From: Megamerina dolium
Taxonomy: Eukaryota; Arthropoda; Insecta; Diptera; Megamerinidae
Length of the DNA stretch: 64,000 bases
Reading direction: 5' to 3'
Assembly: GCA_963854835.1 (NCBI GenBank)
Contig: OY978528.1
Span: 8,588,242 to 8,652,241 of the forward strand
Position 1 is the first letter of the stretch; each line of letters begins with the position of its first letter. The notes under the pieces were generated by a model. The model worked only from the letters and a program-made list of their open reading frames with translations. It was not told where the DNA came from and ran no database searches. Shown here one piece after another: positions 40,237-51,879 of this stretch. Made by a program: the position numbers and the translations under genes.

Positions 40237-41865
40237 TATTGACATTTTTTTCAATTTATTTTGATAATCAAATATCATTTTACAAGAAAGTTCTCAAATA
40301 AAGAGTCAGTGTTTTCATCAATTGCTTCTAGCTGCATTATTTTTTTTTTTTCTTTGAAATCTAATTTGTCATCCCATCCATAATCGACTTTGCTACCTCC
40401 TACCTGTTCATACTAAATATGACCGAAAACTTTCTATTTCATACTCTCTCCCTCCTTTAATGTTGCTTTGAAACCAAAATAAAAATTTTAAAAGTAAAAT
40501 TAAAGTGTAAAGACCAAAACGAAATAAAAAAAAAAAAAAAAAAACTGAGTTTCGTTTTATATTTTAAAGTTGTTTCATGTGCAATGTGCAATACAGAAAA
40601 CCACCTACACAAATACACATTTATTTCGTTCATGTACCAATTCGAAGTTGAGAGTGTCACGGAGCATGGCTGATGTCTCTGAAGATAAATGTGCTTATAT
40701 ACAATGCTTATATACAATGTTCATATGCATACATTTTTGTGATTGTTGCTGCAACATTATTCTTTCTTTCATTTCGAGGAGAAAATGTTTGTGATGATAG
40801 TAACAAAAAAAAAACACAAAAAACCAAAAATAAAAAACAACAGATTTTTCATTTGAAAAAAAATTTCTTTTGAGACACGTTTTACAATTTTATGCCTAGC
40901 TAACAAGCTCTATACATCACATCGTTCATACAACATGCATACATAAGAAAGTTGCAAATTCATATAGCGGCTTAAAATATTTTTATTTATTGTAATTGTT
41001 TTTTTTTTCATTTTATATATCTTTTAATAAAGTTTGACTATATTTTGAAAGCCAGTCACCAGTTGAGTTGTGTTAAGGCGATATTAAAAGAGAAGAAAGG
41101 CTGCATCAAACGCACACACACACACACACACACACACATCCAAACCTTACATTCCTCCTGTATTTTAACACCTACATGTGTACATATTTTGAAGCCACGA
41201 CACCTGTCATTTACTGCGCTGTTGCTGCGCATGCATTACATTCTATTCCCCGCAGAACTAGTAAGAGAGTCTTTCAATATTTAATTGAATGTTGTTATTG
41301 CCAAAGCAATGTTTATGACGTGGGGTTACCCACAATTTTTACAGGTGACCGCATACCGTAAATACCAAAAATAAAATTAAAAATTTATTAAACACAGAGA
41401 AAAAAAAAAATTATCTAAGCTTACAACTTCTTATTGATTATGTTGTATAGTACATACAAGTATATATGACTTTAAGCTGGAATTAAACTTGTTTCTAGCT
41501 TTTTTTCTTGAATTTGTAGCTTGTTTATTGGCTTAGTGCTTGCTGTTTTTGCATTGAAGGCTTGTCAGAGAGTTCCTCCTCCTCTTTCAGTTGGATACAA
41601 ATATTTATAACTGTTGAGTTCATTTTATACCCTACACTCGAAGAGTCAAGTTTTAGCTTTAGGGGAGACTTTAGAAAAGTATATATACAATATTATTTAA
41701 CAGAATTACAATCAGCGCAATTATGCAGTAATTATAGAGCGATCGAGTTGAAAATTCATATCTATGATTATTTTCACCAATGCATAGACAAATTCAGTGT
41801 GTTGAGAGCTAAAACTTAGTGAATGCAATTAGTTTGATCACAGGAACAATATGCTGGAAAATGAT
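40237..41865. other. Non-coding DNA with a (CA)n tract
   Basis: A (CA)n tract lies at about 41113-41138. Open frames at 40570-41361 and 41562-41819 (+) are short, cross simple repeats, and show no family resemblance. Confidence 0.45.
41113..41138. repeat. (CA)n microsatellite
   Basis: About thirteen uninterrupted CA units. Confidence 0.9.
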
Positions 41866-42775
41866 TGCCATCGGATGAAAAACACACCTACCTCCCATAC
41901 AAAAATATATTGTTGAATGCATGATTTCACAATTTTCAAGAGAAATTATGAAGATATCGAGCTAAAATTTGGTGTACTAAGTTATTTCGATCATATATTA
42001 AGTTTATTAAAAAATAACTGCAATCGCATAAGAACCACCCCTACCTCCCATACAAAAATATATTGTTGAATGCATGATTTCACAATTTTCAAAAGAAAAT
42101 GTGAATATTTCGAACTAAAATTTGGTATACTAAGATATTTTGATCGCATAATAGGAACGTTAGAAAATGACAGCGATGTGATGGGAATCACGCCTGCCTC
42201 CCATACAAAAATATGTTGTTGAATGCATGATTTCACAATTTTCAAGAGAAAATATAAAGATATCAAACTAAAATTTAGTGTACTAAGTTATTTCAATCAC
42301 ATAATAGGTACATTAAAAAATGACAGCGATGTGATGGGAACCACGTCTACCTCCCGTACAAAATTGAGTTATTTAGAGTATGTTTTTGTACTTAGCTCGC
42401 GAAATTGTAAAGATATTAAGTTGAAACTCGATATATATGATATTATTAATAAACTAAATGACATATTTTAAAATAATTCGAATCGAATAAAAATCAAGCC
42501 TACCTCCCATACAAACTGATGCTTTTGTATGTATATTTTTACACTTTTCATAGGAAAATATAAAGTTATCAAGCTGAAAATTCGTACACACGATTATATT
42601 TCCCATTGAATGTACTATTTCGAAAATGAACATAATCGAATAAAAACTACTCCCATCTCCCATACAAACTGATACTTCCATATGTATATTTTCACAGTTT
42701 GTGCACGAAAATTTGTTGTTATCCAGATTATACATAGAATTTAAACTCTTCACATGCGATTAGTTTGAAATTGGA
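41866..42775 (-). repeat. 153-bp tandem array, six units
   Basis: CCTACCTCCCATACAAAAAT-type cores start at 41887, 42040, 42193, 42346, 42499 and 42652: a step of exactly 153 bases each time as counted here. Units share ATTGTTGAATGCATGATTTC, ACAATTTTCAAGAGAAAAT, AAGATATCAA-CTAAAATTT and ACAGCGATGTGATGGGAA. The last two units are closer to the 28.5 kb and 63.1 kb types. Open frames 41991-42266 and 42454-42753 are repeat read-through. Confidence 0.93.
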
Positions 42776-43780
42776 TAAAATCCATGCTTATCGTTAGCAC
42801 AAAATTTTTCATAGATATCTTTGTCTATCTGCTATGGTGTATGTAGCGTATCTAAGCTTCGTTATTACCAAATCGTAGTTTTTCTCTTCGAAATCATCAT
42901 CAAAATTGATCGCACCACACTTCACAACATATTTGGTCATAATGAAAAATCTTACTTATGGTTAGTTGCGGTCGATCTTTCGACTATTTGCTATTGCAAG
43001 TGTAATTGATATTAAATTTAAGATGAATTTAGCTGCAACAAGATTTCAAGTAATTTGTAAATAAGCCTAAGTTGGATATTTCCATTTCGGATTCATTCAA
43101 AGTTAAAAATTATGTTATTTTGATTTTTGTGATTTTTCTTGTTGATGTCCAAATACAAATAAATAAAAGATAAAATTGCTTAAGCTGCTATGGCTAGTTG
43201 AAGATACATATGCATAAAAAAAATTAAAAAAAAAAAAGAAATGTTAAAAGCTATTTTAATTAATTTCTGTGCAGAAAAAAAAAACGTACAATATTAAATA
43301 TTTGAATTTTATTAAACTCCATGCATCACATGTTTACATGCACCTGTATGCACATAGAAACTAGTTGAACGAATTGAACATTTATTCATATTTGATTTAA
43401 TTGTAAAAATCAAATGTCGGATTAAAATACATTAATTTGTATTAGAGACTAGTTAGTTAATTGGAAATTGAAGGTTGACTACATATCTTGGTATATATAC
43501 AAATTTATATATGTCAAAATGTATATGGTCAATGACATCAAAAACATATAAACATGATTTTTTTTTTATATTTTATTTTGATTTTATTGCAAATAAATTA
43601 TTCGATTTGCAGGTGAAAATGAAACCAGTGTATTTGAAGTGGGTTGGTTAGGATTGATGGGTCTAGTGGACTGTAGGCCGCGCATATATCGAGTGAATCC
43701 TTAGCCAAACCAATAGAAAGTCCTTTAATAGGTTAAAGTACAATGATTGTAATTTTAATAGACCGCTCCTTCTCGTCTTC
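42776..43780. other. AT-rich non-coding DNA
   Basis: No gene recognised. A short piece near 43620-43720 is less AT-rich but featureless. Confidence 0.45.
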
Positions 43781-44800
43781 TGTTAAAGTTCCTTTAGTTT
43801 TCTAAACAATGCAGGTCTCATAAAATTTGCTCCCAACACTCACATGGTCGCCCAAGAATGATAAAATGTATGATCGACCATCATTAATATTTTCATTATA
43901 ATTTTTTCAGCATACATACTTACACCCTATCATCATCCCTTAAGGGGCTGCTCATACAAAATTTACGTAAAAATCACCGAAAAATCAACAAAAAAGCATA
44001 TAGCTGCCCACAAATCATCTTTAGAGCAATTCTATGTAAGACAGATCATACTTAATTTTTTCTTACAAACATTTTTCTCATACACTTATATCGCCTACCT
44101 TAACCCGTTAGTGGAGTTCCCATACAAAATTGATATTTTTATTATACTATTGTCTCCCAACACATCCAGGGCGACCCTAGAGGAGTAAAAAACATGACTG
44201 ATCAGCATTATTTTTTTTCATCCTAACATTTCCTCCAAACATACTTATACTCTATCATTGTCTCATAAGGATTTTCCTATACAAAATTGATATGTTTATT
44301 ATCAAATTTGCTCCTGGCACTTATAGAGTCTTCCTTGGGATAAAAATTATGACCGACCACCAATAATTTTTTTATCGTAGTCTTCTCTGAATACATACTC
44401 CTCCACTAACATTATCCCTTTAGGGGACGCCCATACAAAATTGACGTTAAAAACATCAGAAAATCGACAAATATCTACACAGTTGCCCAGAGATCACCTC
44501 TAGAGGAATCAAATGTAAAACCGATCCCTATTTATTTTTTCTGTTCAACATTTTGCTTGAACATACCTACCTTCTATCTTATGTAATTAAGGTAGCTTAC
44601 ATACAAAATTGAAATTTTTCTTTATAAAATAAGCTTCCATCGGTCACAGCATGTCCATAAGAGGGTAGAATATATGACCGACCCCCATTAATTTTTCCAT
44701 GCAAACATTTCCTCTCTACATATTCATCCCCTATCATTAGCCCCTTAGGCAGCTGCCATACAAAATGAACGTTAAAAGTATCAGTGGGATCATTGTGTGA
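43781..44800 (+). repeat. CTCTAGAGG-type tandem array, ~158-bp units
   Basis: CCCTTAAGGGG-CCATACAAAATTGA-type blocks start near 43936, 44103, 44260, 44416, 44578 and 44738, steps of 156-167 bases. Other shared blocks: GACCGACCACCATTAATTTTT, ACATTTCCTC-AACATACTTAT, GAAAATCGACAAATA, CAGTTGCCCAGAGATCACC. The CCATACAAAA block is the same core as in the 153-bp arrays. Confidence 0.8.
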
Positions 44801-46563
44801 CATCGGACTGCAGGAGTTTACTCAGGAGTTTACCATCTAATTGTGGATTCCATTAATATAATGATTCAAAAATTTCACAAAATGATTTTGAAATTAAAAT
44901 TTCATAGTTTTAGAAATTGATAAAAAGCACCTTTGATGGAACTAAATATTTTATTCTATAAAATATTCTGTAAAAAATGATTTCAAATGATTTTTATCCT
45001 TGAGCTTTATTCGTATGCCCATATCCGCTTAAATGGAATAATAAATTTTTTTTGTACAATTTTACTACTTACATTCTATTTATATAATACATATGAGCTC
45101 ATACATTTACAGAAGTCAATAATTCAAATTTTATGTCATAGTTTAGGAATGTGGCATATGCCACACATGTACGCATATAAATAAAATTTCATATTGAAAT
45201 TAATTTGTGTAATTGTTGTTGTTGTTGTTGTTGGTCATTATTCTATCATTACTATTCTATGCAAATAAATATCAGAAAGGAAAAAACAAAGTTGTTGCAA
45301 CTTTTTGTTACTAATAAACTTGATTTTTGCAAAAAAAAAAAAAAACCTTAAATATCTATGTCTATACCAATCCAAAGTGGCTATGACTATTTAGTTTGAA
45401 TTTAAAATGGTAGTTTACTTAGTGTGGAGTTCTTTTTTTTTTTTTCTATGATTTTCTATAGTTGCTATGTATGTGTATTTTATTGTGCTGCGCTTGTTGG
45501 TGCCACAATTGCCACATTTATAATGACAACAGCATTCTTGTTTGTTTTAGTTAGATTTAGTTTGGGTTTTATACGTACATTTTTGGTTTCTATGATATTT
45601 TTTAGCCTGCAGCAAAGGCACCTCACATACGATACGTACGTACTCTCCAAGTATGAGACTCATACATACGAATAGTACGTAGTCGTACATAGATATATCG
45701 ACTTGTCGTACATTTAGCAACTCTGATAACTAATGCCATTTCAAAGTGATTGTCTGACATACTTTAGATGTTTTTTGTTGTTTTTGTTTTTTGTTGTTGT
45801 TGTGTGTATATTGTCTATGCCTTAGTATACTCGTATTTGTATGTTTTGTTTTTAGTTAACAACTTCTTAGACAGTTGTTGATATTTGATTCTGTTGTTTG
45901 CCATGATCATGATGATCATCATCATCATGTTAATGATGATGATTGTATACTTATTTTTTCTCTCATACTTCTTAACTTTACATTGCGAGTACTTGTGCCA
46001 TTTTATAGAAATTGTGTTTTTGTCTACGCTCACGTTTTTTATAGTAAAATTCCTAAACGTATAGGCGAGAGCTGTTGCTGTCAGCAACATATTTTTATTT
46101 ATGCTTAAATAGTTTTTCTACATCCTTCAGAATCGGTTACATGTTTTTTTTTACATATTTTTTACATATATATTGGTAATTTTGCATGATCATTATATGG
46201 CGTTAGTGTCGCCCACAAACAAATAGATTTAGCTCATGCATATCACCTGTTGTATAGTAGTGACAATGATTGTCAGTTTTTCAGTGTAATATTGTTGAAT
46301 GAAGTATGGTGAAAATAATGTTTGATTAGATTTTTATATTTTCTATGTCACAATTGCCAATAGGTTGATTGATTTTTTTTTTTCTTACTTTTTTTCAAGA
46401 CTTTTTTTTATTCTTGTGGAACGTATCCGATAGGAAAGTCAATTGCATTGGTCTTTTGTGCTTCATAGTTGAAACAGTTTTCCAACTTGATTTAACTCAA
46501 ACGAATTTTGTAAAGAAAATGTAAATTTGATCCTTCTAACACATCAACTCCTTTACGATAATA
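44801..46563. other. AT-rich non-coding DNA
   Basis: Holds (TTG)n near 45214-45232 and a GATCATCATCATCATG-type palindromic stretch near 45903-45950. Open frames at 45424-45675 and 45815-46108 are not recognisable proteins. Confidence 0.5.
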
Positions 46564-46565
46564 TA

Positions 46566-47803
46566 TCAGTTCAGTCAATAAGTTCATGGGTTTTTCTTAG
46601 GTGGTTTTAAAATGAATAAAAAAAAAAGTTTTCAGTATTTTTTAATCAATAATATATTTTCCTACATTATTTACAATGTCTTCCCAACGTTTTGGGCAAA
46701 TTTTTAATTCCCTGCTCAAAAAATTGTTTGTCCTTGGAGTCAAAATACGCGTCGTTATCCTTTTTTATAGCTTCTTTTGAGCTGTACTTCTTGGGATGGG
46801 ATTGAAGTCCTCGGAAAAGGTGATAATCGCAAGGTGCAATATCCGGAGATTAGTTCCATCCGAGCTCATTCAGCTTGCCTAAGGTCTGTCTTGCGGTATG
46901 TGGTCTTGCGTTGTCGTGGTGAAGCAAAACTTTGCGTCTATTGACTAAAGACGCATGATTTTTTTAAAGTGCTTCATGCAGTTTGGATAACGGATGGCAA
47001 TAATAATCAGCTGTGATCGTCTGGTTTGGTTCCAGCAGATCAAAATAAACGATACTGGCCATATCCCACCAAATAGATAGGAGAATCTTCTTGGGGTGAG
47101 GTCCATCTCTGGGGGTTGGTTCTGGTGTTTCATTTTTATCTATCCACTAGCGTTTGTGAACAAGATTATTGTAAAGGACCCATTTTTCGTCCCCAATAAC
47201 AATACGGCTCAAAAAACTCTCATTTTCAAGCCTCTGCAGCATTTGAGGATACACATTCACACTCTGCTGAAGGTTTGCGACGGAAACTTTATGCGGAACC
47301 CATTTTCCCCAGCTTTGGAACCTTGCTCAATTGAACCAGGTGTCTGTAAACTATTGCATGTGATGAATTAAACCTTCCAGCCATCATATCGACTGTCAAA
47401 TTCGGCTCAGCTTTCAACGAGTTCCAGCAAGGCATCGGAGTTAAAGACCTCAGGACTACCAGAGCGTGGGGCATTCTCAAAGTCACAATCACCACTTCGG
47501 AATTTGGAAAACCACTTTTGCGCAGTCCTTACACTCACAGAATTCTTCCCATGAGTTGTGTTTATTTCTACAGCAGCAGTTGTTGCATTTTTTTCACTTT
47601 TATAAAAAAAAAAATACAAAATTCCATTTTATTTTTTAACAACGCGCACTTCCATCCGCGATTAAAATCACTTGTTGAATGCACAATACATTAGATAAAA
47701 TAGAAATAGTTGCTTTATCTTCCACGAATCATTTTTTGTACGCAAAAAGCGTCTACTCTGAAACTATTGAAAAAATAACGCAAGAACTTAAGGACTGACC
47801 TGA
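46566..47803 (-). pseudogene. Near full-length mariner element (1.24 kb), dead transposase
   Basis: Terminal repeats TCAGTTCAGTCAATAAGTTC (left) and, reversed, TCAGGTCAGTCCTTAAGTTC (right) are flanked by TA at 46564-46565 and 47804-47805. On the minus strand the transposase can be followed from N to C in three frames: VRTAQKWFSKFRSGDCDFE (near 47500), an RFNSSHAIVYRHLVQLSKV helix-turn-helix block (near 47340), VIGDEKWVLY with the first Asp (near 47180), LHHDNARPHTARQT with the second (near 46905) and PDIAPCDYHLFRGLQS with the third (near 46820). Frameshifts and stops separate them, so it cannot make an active enzyme. It lies upstream of the PDZ gene's first coding exon. Confidence 0.93.
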
Positions 47804-47992
47804 TAGCAAATGCTTGAAAATTAAGTCAAATGGGAGTCATTTAGAAGGAAAAACTTCAATTTTGCATGAGAGAGCTCCCAAAAACAAATAGTTTTTATTA
47901 TGCTTTTTAATCTAAGATTTTTTTTATGCAAAAATTTCACTAAAATATATTAAAGTTAATATATATTTTTCTATCATTTTATTTTCTTACAG
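47804..47992. other. Intronic sequence before the first coding exon of the PDZ gene
   Basis: Ends with a pyrimidine-rich tract and TTTTCTTACAG at 47982-47992, a good splice acceptor on the plus strand. Confidence 0.5.
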
Positions 47993-48258
47993 TCTTATCG
48001 TCAAATGCTAAATAAAACATCATCATAGAAGCTTAAATAAAAATCACCAATCAATCAATGCTACAAGATAAGCTCACCAACATTTAAGCCATAGTTCATG
48101 CACAAATCATTGTTGTAAAATAAATTAATAGAGCACAAGCTTTTCAACACTCGTTTAACTCGTACTAAAAAAGAACTCACCACATTTTTACGTATTTCCA
48201 ACACACTTAGATTTTCATCAATCAACAATACTATCGACAAAAACTCACCACCACCATA
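47993..48258 (+). other. Probable 5' UTR part of the PDZ gene's first coding exon
   Basis: Follows the acceptor TTTTCTTACAG. It contains an in-frame TAG at 48208-48210, so the ATG at 48259 is the first possible start in this frame. An upstream non-coding exon is implied, but none was located. Confidence 0.5.
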
Positions 48259-51206
48259 ATGGAGGAAAACGACTATATAACAGTTGTTGAAGTTGATGAT
48301 CCCACATCCAAAGACACAAACCCAATAATGTTACAACTAGTCAAGAATGCACAAAATAGCCACAACAATAATAATAATAATAACAATATGGAAAATAATG
48401 ATGATTCGTCATTCATAACTGTATTAACGATCAATAACAGTAACGGCAGTAGCAATAGTAATTTCAACAACAGCAACAACAACAATCACCAACAGATCGT
48501 TAGCGTGGACAAAAACCAACACAGTACACAATCACATGCGCAACAAACGGAAACAGTGATCGTATATCGTTTACCTGGCGAACGTTTGGGTTTCGGTTTG
48601 AAATTTCAAGGTGGCACGCGTAGCGCAGAAAATGTACAAAAACTATTCATACAATCATGCGCCAAAGATAGTCCCGCCTCCAAAGTGGAAACCAGTTGGG
48701 GTCTACTGCGCGAAGATGATGAAATTGTCAGCATAGATGAGCGTCCAGTGTGTGAGATGACACGTATCGAATGTGTACGTTGTCTGAAGGATAATGTAGC
48801 TATTAAATTGCAAGTCCGAAATGGTTATGGGCGAAAAGCTGAAACGGAAGATGATGCTTTTGCGGCTAGCACTGGCGGTGGCAACGGTAGTTCTGATTCG
48901 CTCTTCGAAGGCGCCAGCACTGCGTCGAAGAGTAATGGTCATACGAAGGGTAGTCCACCACCACCACCGCCAGTACCGCCAAGAAAACTGGTAAAGCGGA
49001 AGTCACTCAAAGAATCTTCGACGACATTAAATGCCCCAGAAACTACAGACAAACCTTTTACACCGCCACCCGATGCCGAATACTATATAAATCTGTTCGC
49101 CGATGGACAATCGATACGTGCCGAATCGGAGTCAGACGATACAGCGAGCACCATATCGACGATCATCGATAAATTTTCGATGAGTTCACAATATTCATCG
49201 GAAACAGATTTGTCCGGTTTTGCATCGCTTCCAAACGGGCAATCGGTTATGAACAAAAATGATTTGGCCAAAGTGCTGAAACCATTCACAATGTTGGAAC
49301 AGGAATTCAATGTAGACAGTTCGGAGGGATTTGAAGAATGTCTAAAGAAAGTAGTTGCCGATCCAAAGGGGACTGAAATGAAAAGTGTCGACACTGTCGA
49401 TGAGGCAAATATGTCTTCTAATAACACCACAATAATACCGGGTAACAATTATGAGAATGTAGAGTTAAAAACTGAAAAGCTTAACGTATATGAAAATGTC
49501 GAATTGAACCCCATTAGTAATAGTACGGAAAATGATTTCAAAATTACCACACCGACACCGAAACCGAGACAAGTCGTCGTGACAATGCCAAATGTGGCTA
49601 CTGTGGAACCCAAGAAACGTTCGATAATACCAACACCGCGCAAATCAGCTACCCCTACAAAACTGCCCATTGAAGTAGCGCCTCCGAAAGTACCCGAGCA
49701 AAGCACGACCCCGCAGCAGAGTACACCCACAAAGAGTGCAACGTCTAAAAGTGCGACGTCACATGCAGCTACGGTTTCGCCAACAAAAGAGTTTATAACG
49801 AAAATACCGAAGGCCATCGCCTCAGTGTTTTCACCAAATTCCGAACGCGTTATGGAACGTGCCAAGACTGAGAGTGAAATAAAATTACACAAAAGCCGCA
49901 CCAGCACTGATGCACTCAAACAACAAACTGCACTCTTCATCGAGAACGAAACTAAAGGATCACAGGAATGCATAGCATCGAGTAGAGAATCAAAAGGGAG
50001 TATTGTGGATAAAGTGAAGACTTCGCCTCCAACTAAATCACGTATACCAGTGATGTTATCACCAAAAACATCAGTAGAATTAGACAGCTCAACAGAGAAG
50101 AAGCCATTCAACAGCAGCCCCAGCACATCGAATATACCACGGATGCTAGTGCAAAAGCAAAAATCCGAAACTGATCTTAAGCTGGGGCTCTATCGCAGCA
50201 GATCGAAGGAGCTAAGTCCCACTTTGAGCACCAAAATACCGCTGCAACGTACAATTTCAGCTGAGTCAAAGCTAAAAAGTCCAGATCGTACTCTGATTCC
50301 GATTTTCAATGGTGCAGCCACATCGTCAACGGAATCCATTAACTCCACAACGAGTGGAAGTAGTGGAAAAGCCAAGGGACCCAAACCGAAACCACCAGAA
50401 CGTGTACAGTCTTTGCCGAAAACACAAATACCCATCTTGCATTCACCGACCAGCCCAAATGTGACACATCAGCCGCACATCACCGTCGCTGTGGTAGATC
50501 GAAATGCAACCAAAGCAAGCCAACAGATGATGGTGAATAAGCCGACAATGCAAACATTCAAACAGAATTCACCTGTCACCACACCGACAAGCGGCATGAA
50601 TAAAGAGATACGCTTTAAAATACAAACTTACGAGAGCAAAACTCAAGAATCACAGCCGCACAACAGTAAAATTTCATTCACCGATGTAAATGGCAATGAG
50701 GACAGTAAAATGCCGAGTCTATTCGATTTAGTGCGTAAGAATAGTCCAAATTCTGAGCGCAGGGATGAATCGATTAAAATTCACATCAACAACGATCGGA
50801 ACAATGCAAAAAATACTCCAAATGAAGTCAGTACAACAGATGAGAAGTCACAAGATGGTGGAATTATCGTAGAGAGTGCAAAAACGTTGACACCCTCACC
50901 GGCAATGGCATCTCCTATTTCAGCACCCGTAATAGTTGGCAAATGCATTAAAGTACAAGATGATAGCGAACAGCAAACCTACTACTCCAGTTCGAGTAGT
51001 GATGAAGACGATTTGAATGGTGAGCATGATGCCGAGAAGGATTACGATTGTGAAGATGGTGAAAAATTGGGACCACCTGAAGTAATAAATGGTCCCGGGC
51101 CATCAGAGGCCTATTTCAATATGTTCTGGCATTCGAATATGTTGCCAACAATTGGTGAAGTTGAGGAGGAACTCTCATCGTTGGAGCCACAATCATTACC
51201 AAATGG
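48259..51206 (+). CDS. PDZ-domain scaffold protein, first coding exon (residues 1-983)
   Basis: One open exon encodes 982 residues plus two bases of the next codon. The start at 48259 follows an in-frame TAG. Order: Asn/Gln-rich N-terminus (1-96); PDZ domain (about 98-188) with carboxylate-binding loop LGFGL at 110-114 and LREDDEIVSIDERPV at 150-164; SH3-type proline motif PPVPPRK followed by basic KRKS (233-250); tandem YENVEL (398-403, 411-416); a Ser/Thr/Pro/Lys-rich disordered region (450-735) with S/T-x-I-P motifs ending at 458, 517, 597, 627, 661, 681 and 725; a conserved-looking acidic end (about 910-975; ..AYFNMFWHSNMLPTIGE..). PDZ proteins bind C-terminal peptides and scaffold membrane or cytoskeletal complexes; the partner here is unknown. 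The exon ends at a perfect GTAAGT donor (51207). I do not recognise the fly orthologue, so no symbol is given. Confidence 0.95.
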
Positions 51207-51879
51207 GTAAGTATTTAATATATGGGAACTTAAATGTTTTACAAATTCTAGATAACAAGATCATTTCACAAAATTTGTAGCGTTGAATTGCTTAACATAT
51301 ATCCTAACTACATCAGTCATACAATATCTAAGAGCATCAATTAAAATTTTGTGTTACATTCAAGTCACTGAAATATTTAGTGCCCATGAAATACTGCAGT
51401 AAAAAGAGTTGAGCTCTTGGAATCCTATGGGGGTAACACGACAAATGTTTTAATAGTTTACAAAAAACCATGTCCGTCCTTACAATTTAATATATATTCA
51501 ACATTCCAAGGTTGAAAACTCGTTGTCAAAGTATAGATCCCATAACCTCGATAGCCAAATTCCAAATAAGAAATATCCAATGCAAATTGTATAAACCTCG
51601 AAAAGAACCGAATCTAAACGATACAAAGTCCACGCAATGCAAAATACAAATATGGCAAAATTCAGTAATGACCAAATCTAGGAATCCAGTTATGACCAAA
51701 TCCACATAAAAGAAAAAAAAAATTGTTTGTAAGAACTCCTGTTGAGGAGGTCTTACGATGGTTTTACTCAACTGGGCTACAAGCTAAAGTGAACTTCCAT
51801 AAAAACTGTAAAAAAATGCGCGAGCAAAAAAATTATACGAGTAAGATGAGAGTATAAATGGTGCCGACTCGAGCTCAAA

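Noticed and set aside
42223..42753. Small genes at 42.2-42.75 kb on both strands
   Set aside because: The predicted peptides repeat themselves every 51 residues because 153 is a multiple of three; they are repeat read-through.
49083..50126. Long minus-strand open frames (121 and 225 codons) inside the first PDZ exon
   Set aside because: They are antisense shadows of a well-supported plus-strand exon; their composition follows from the opposite strand and no protein family is visible.
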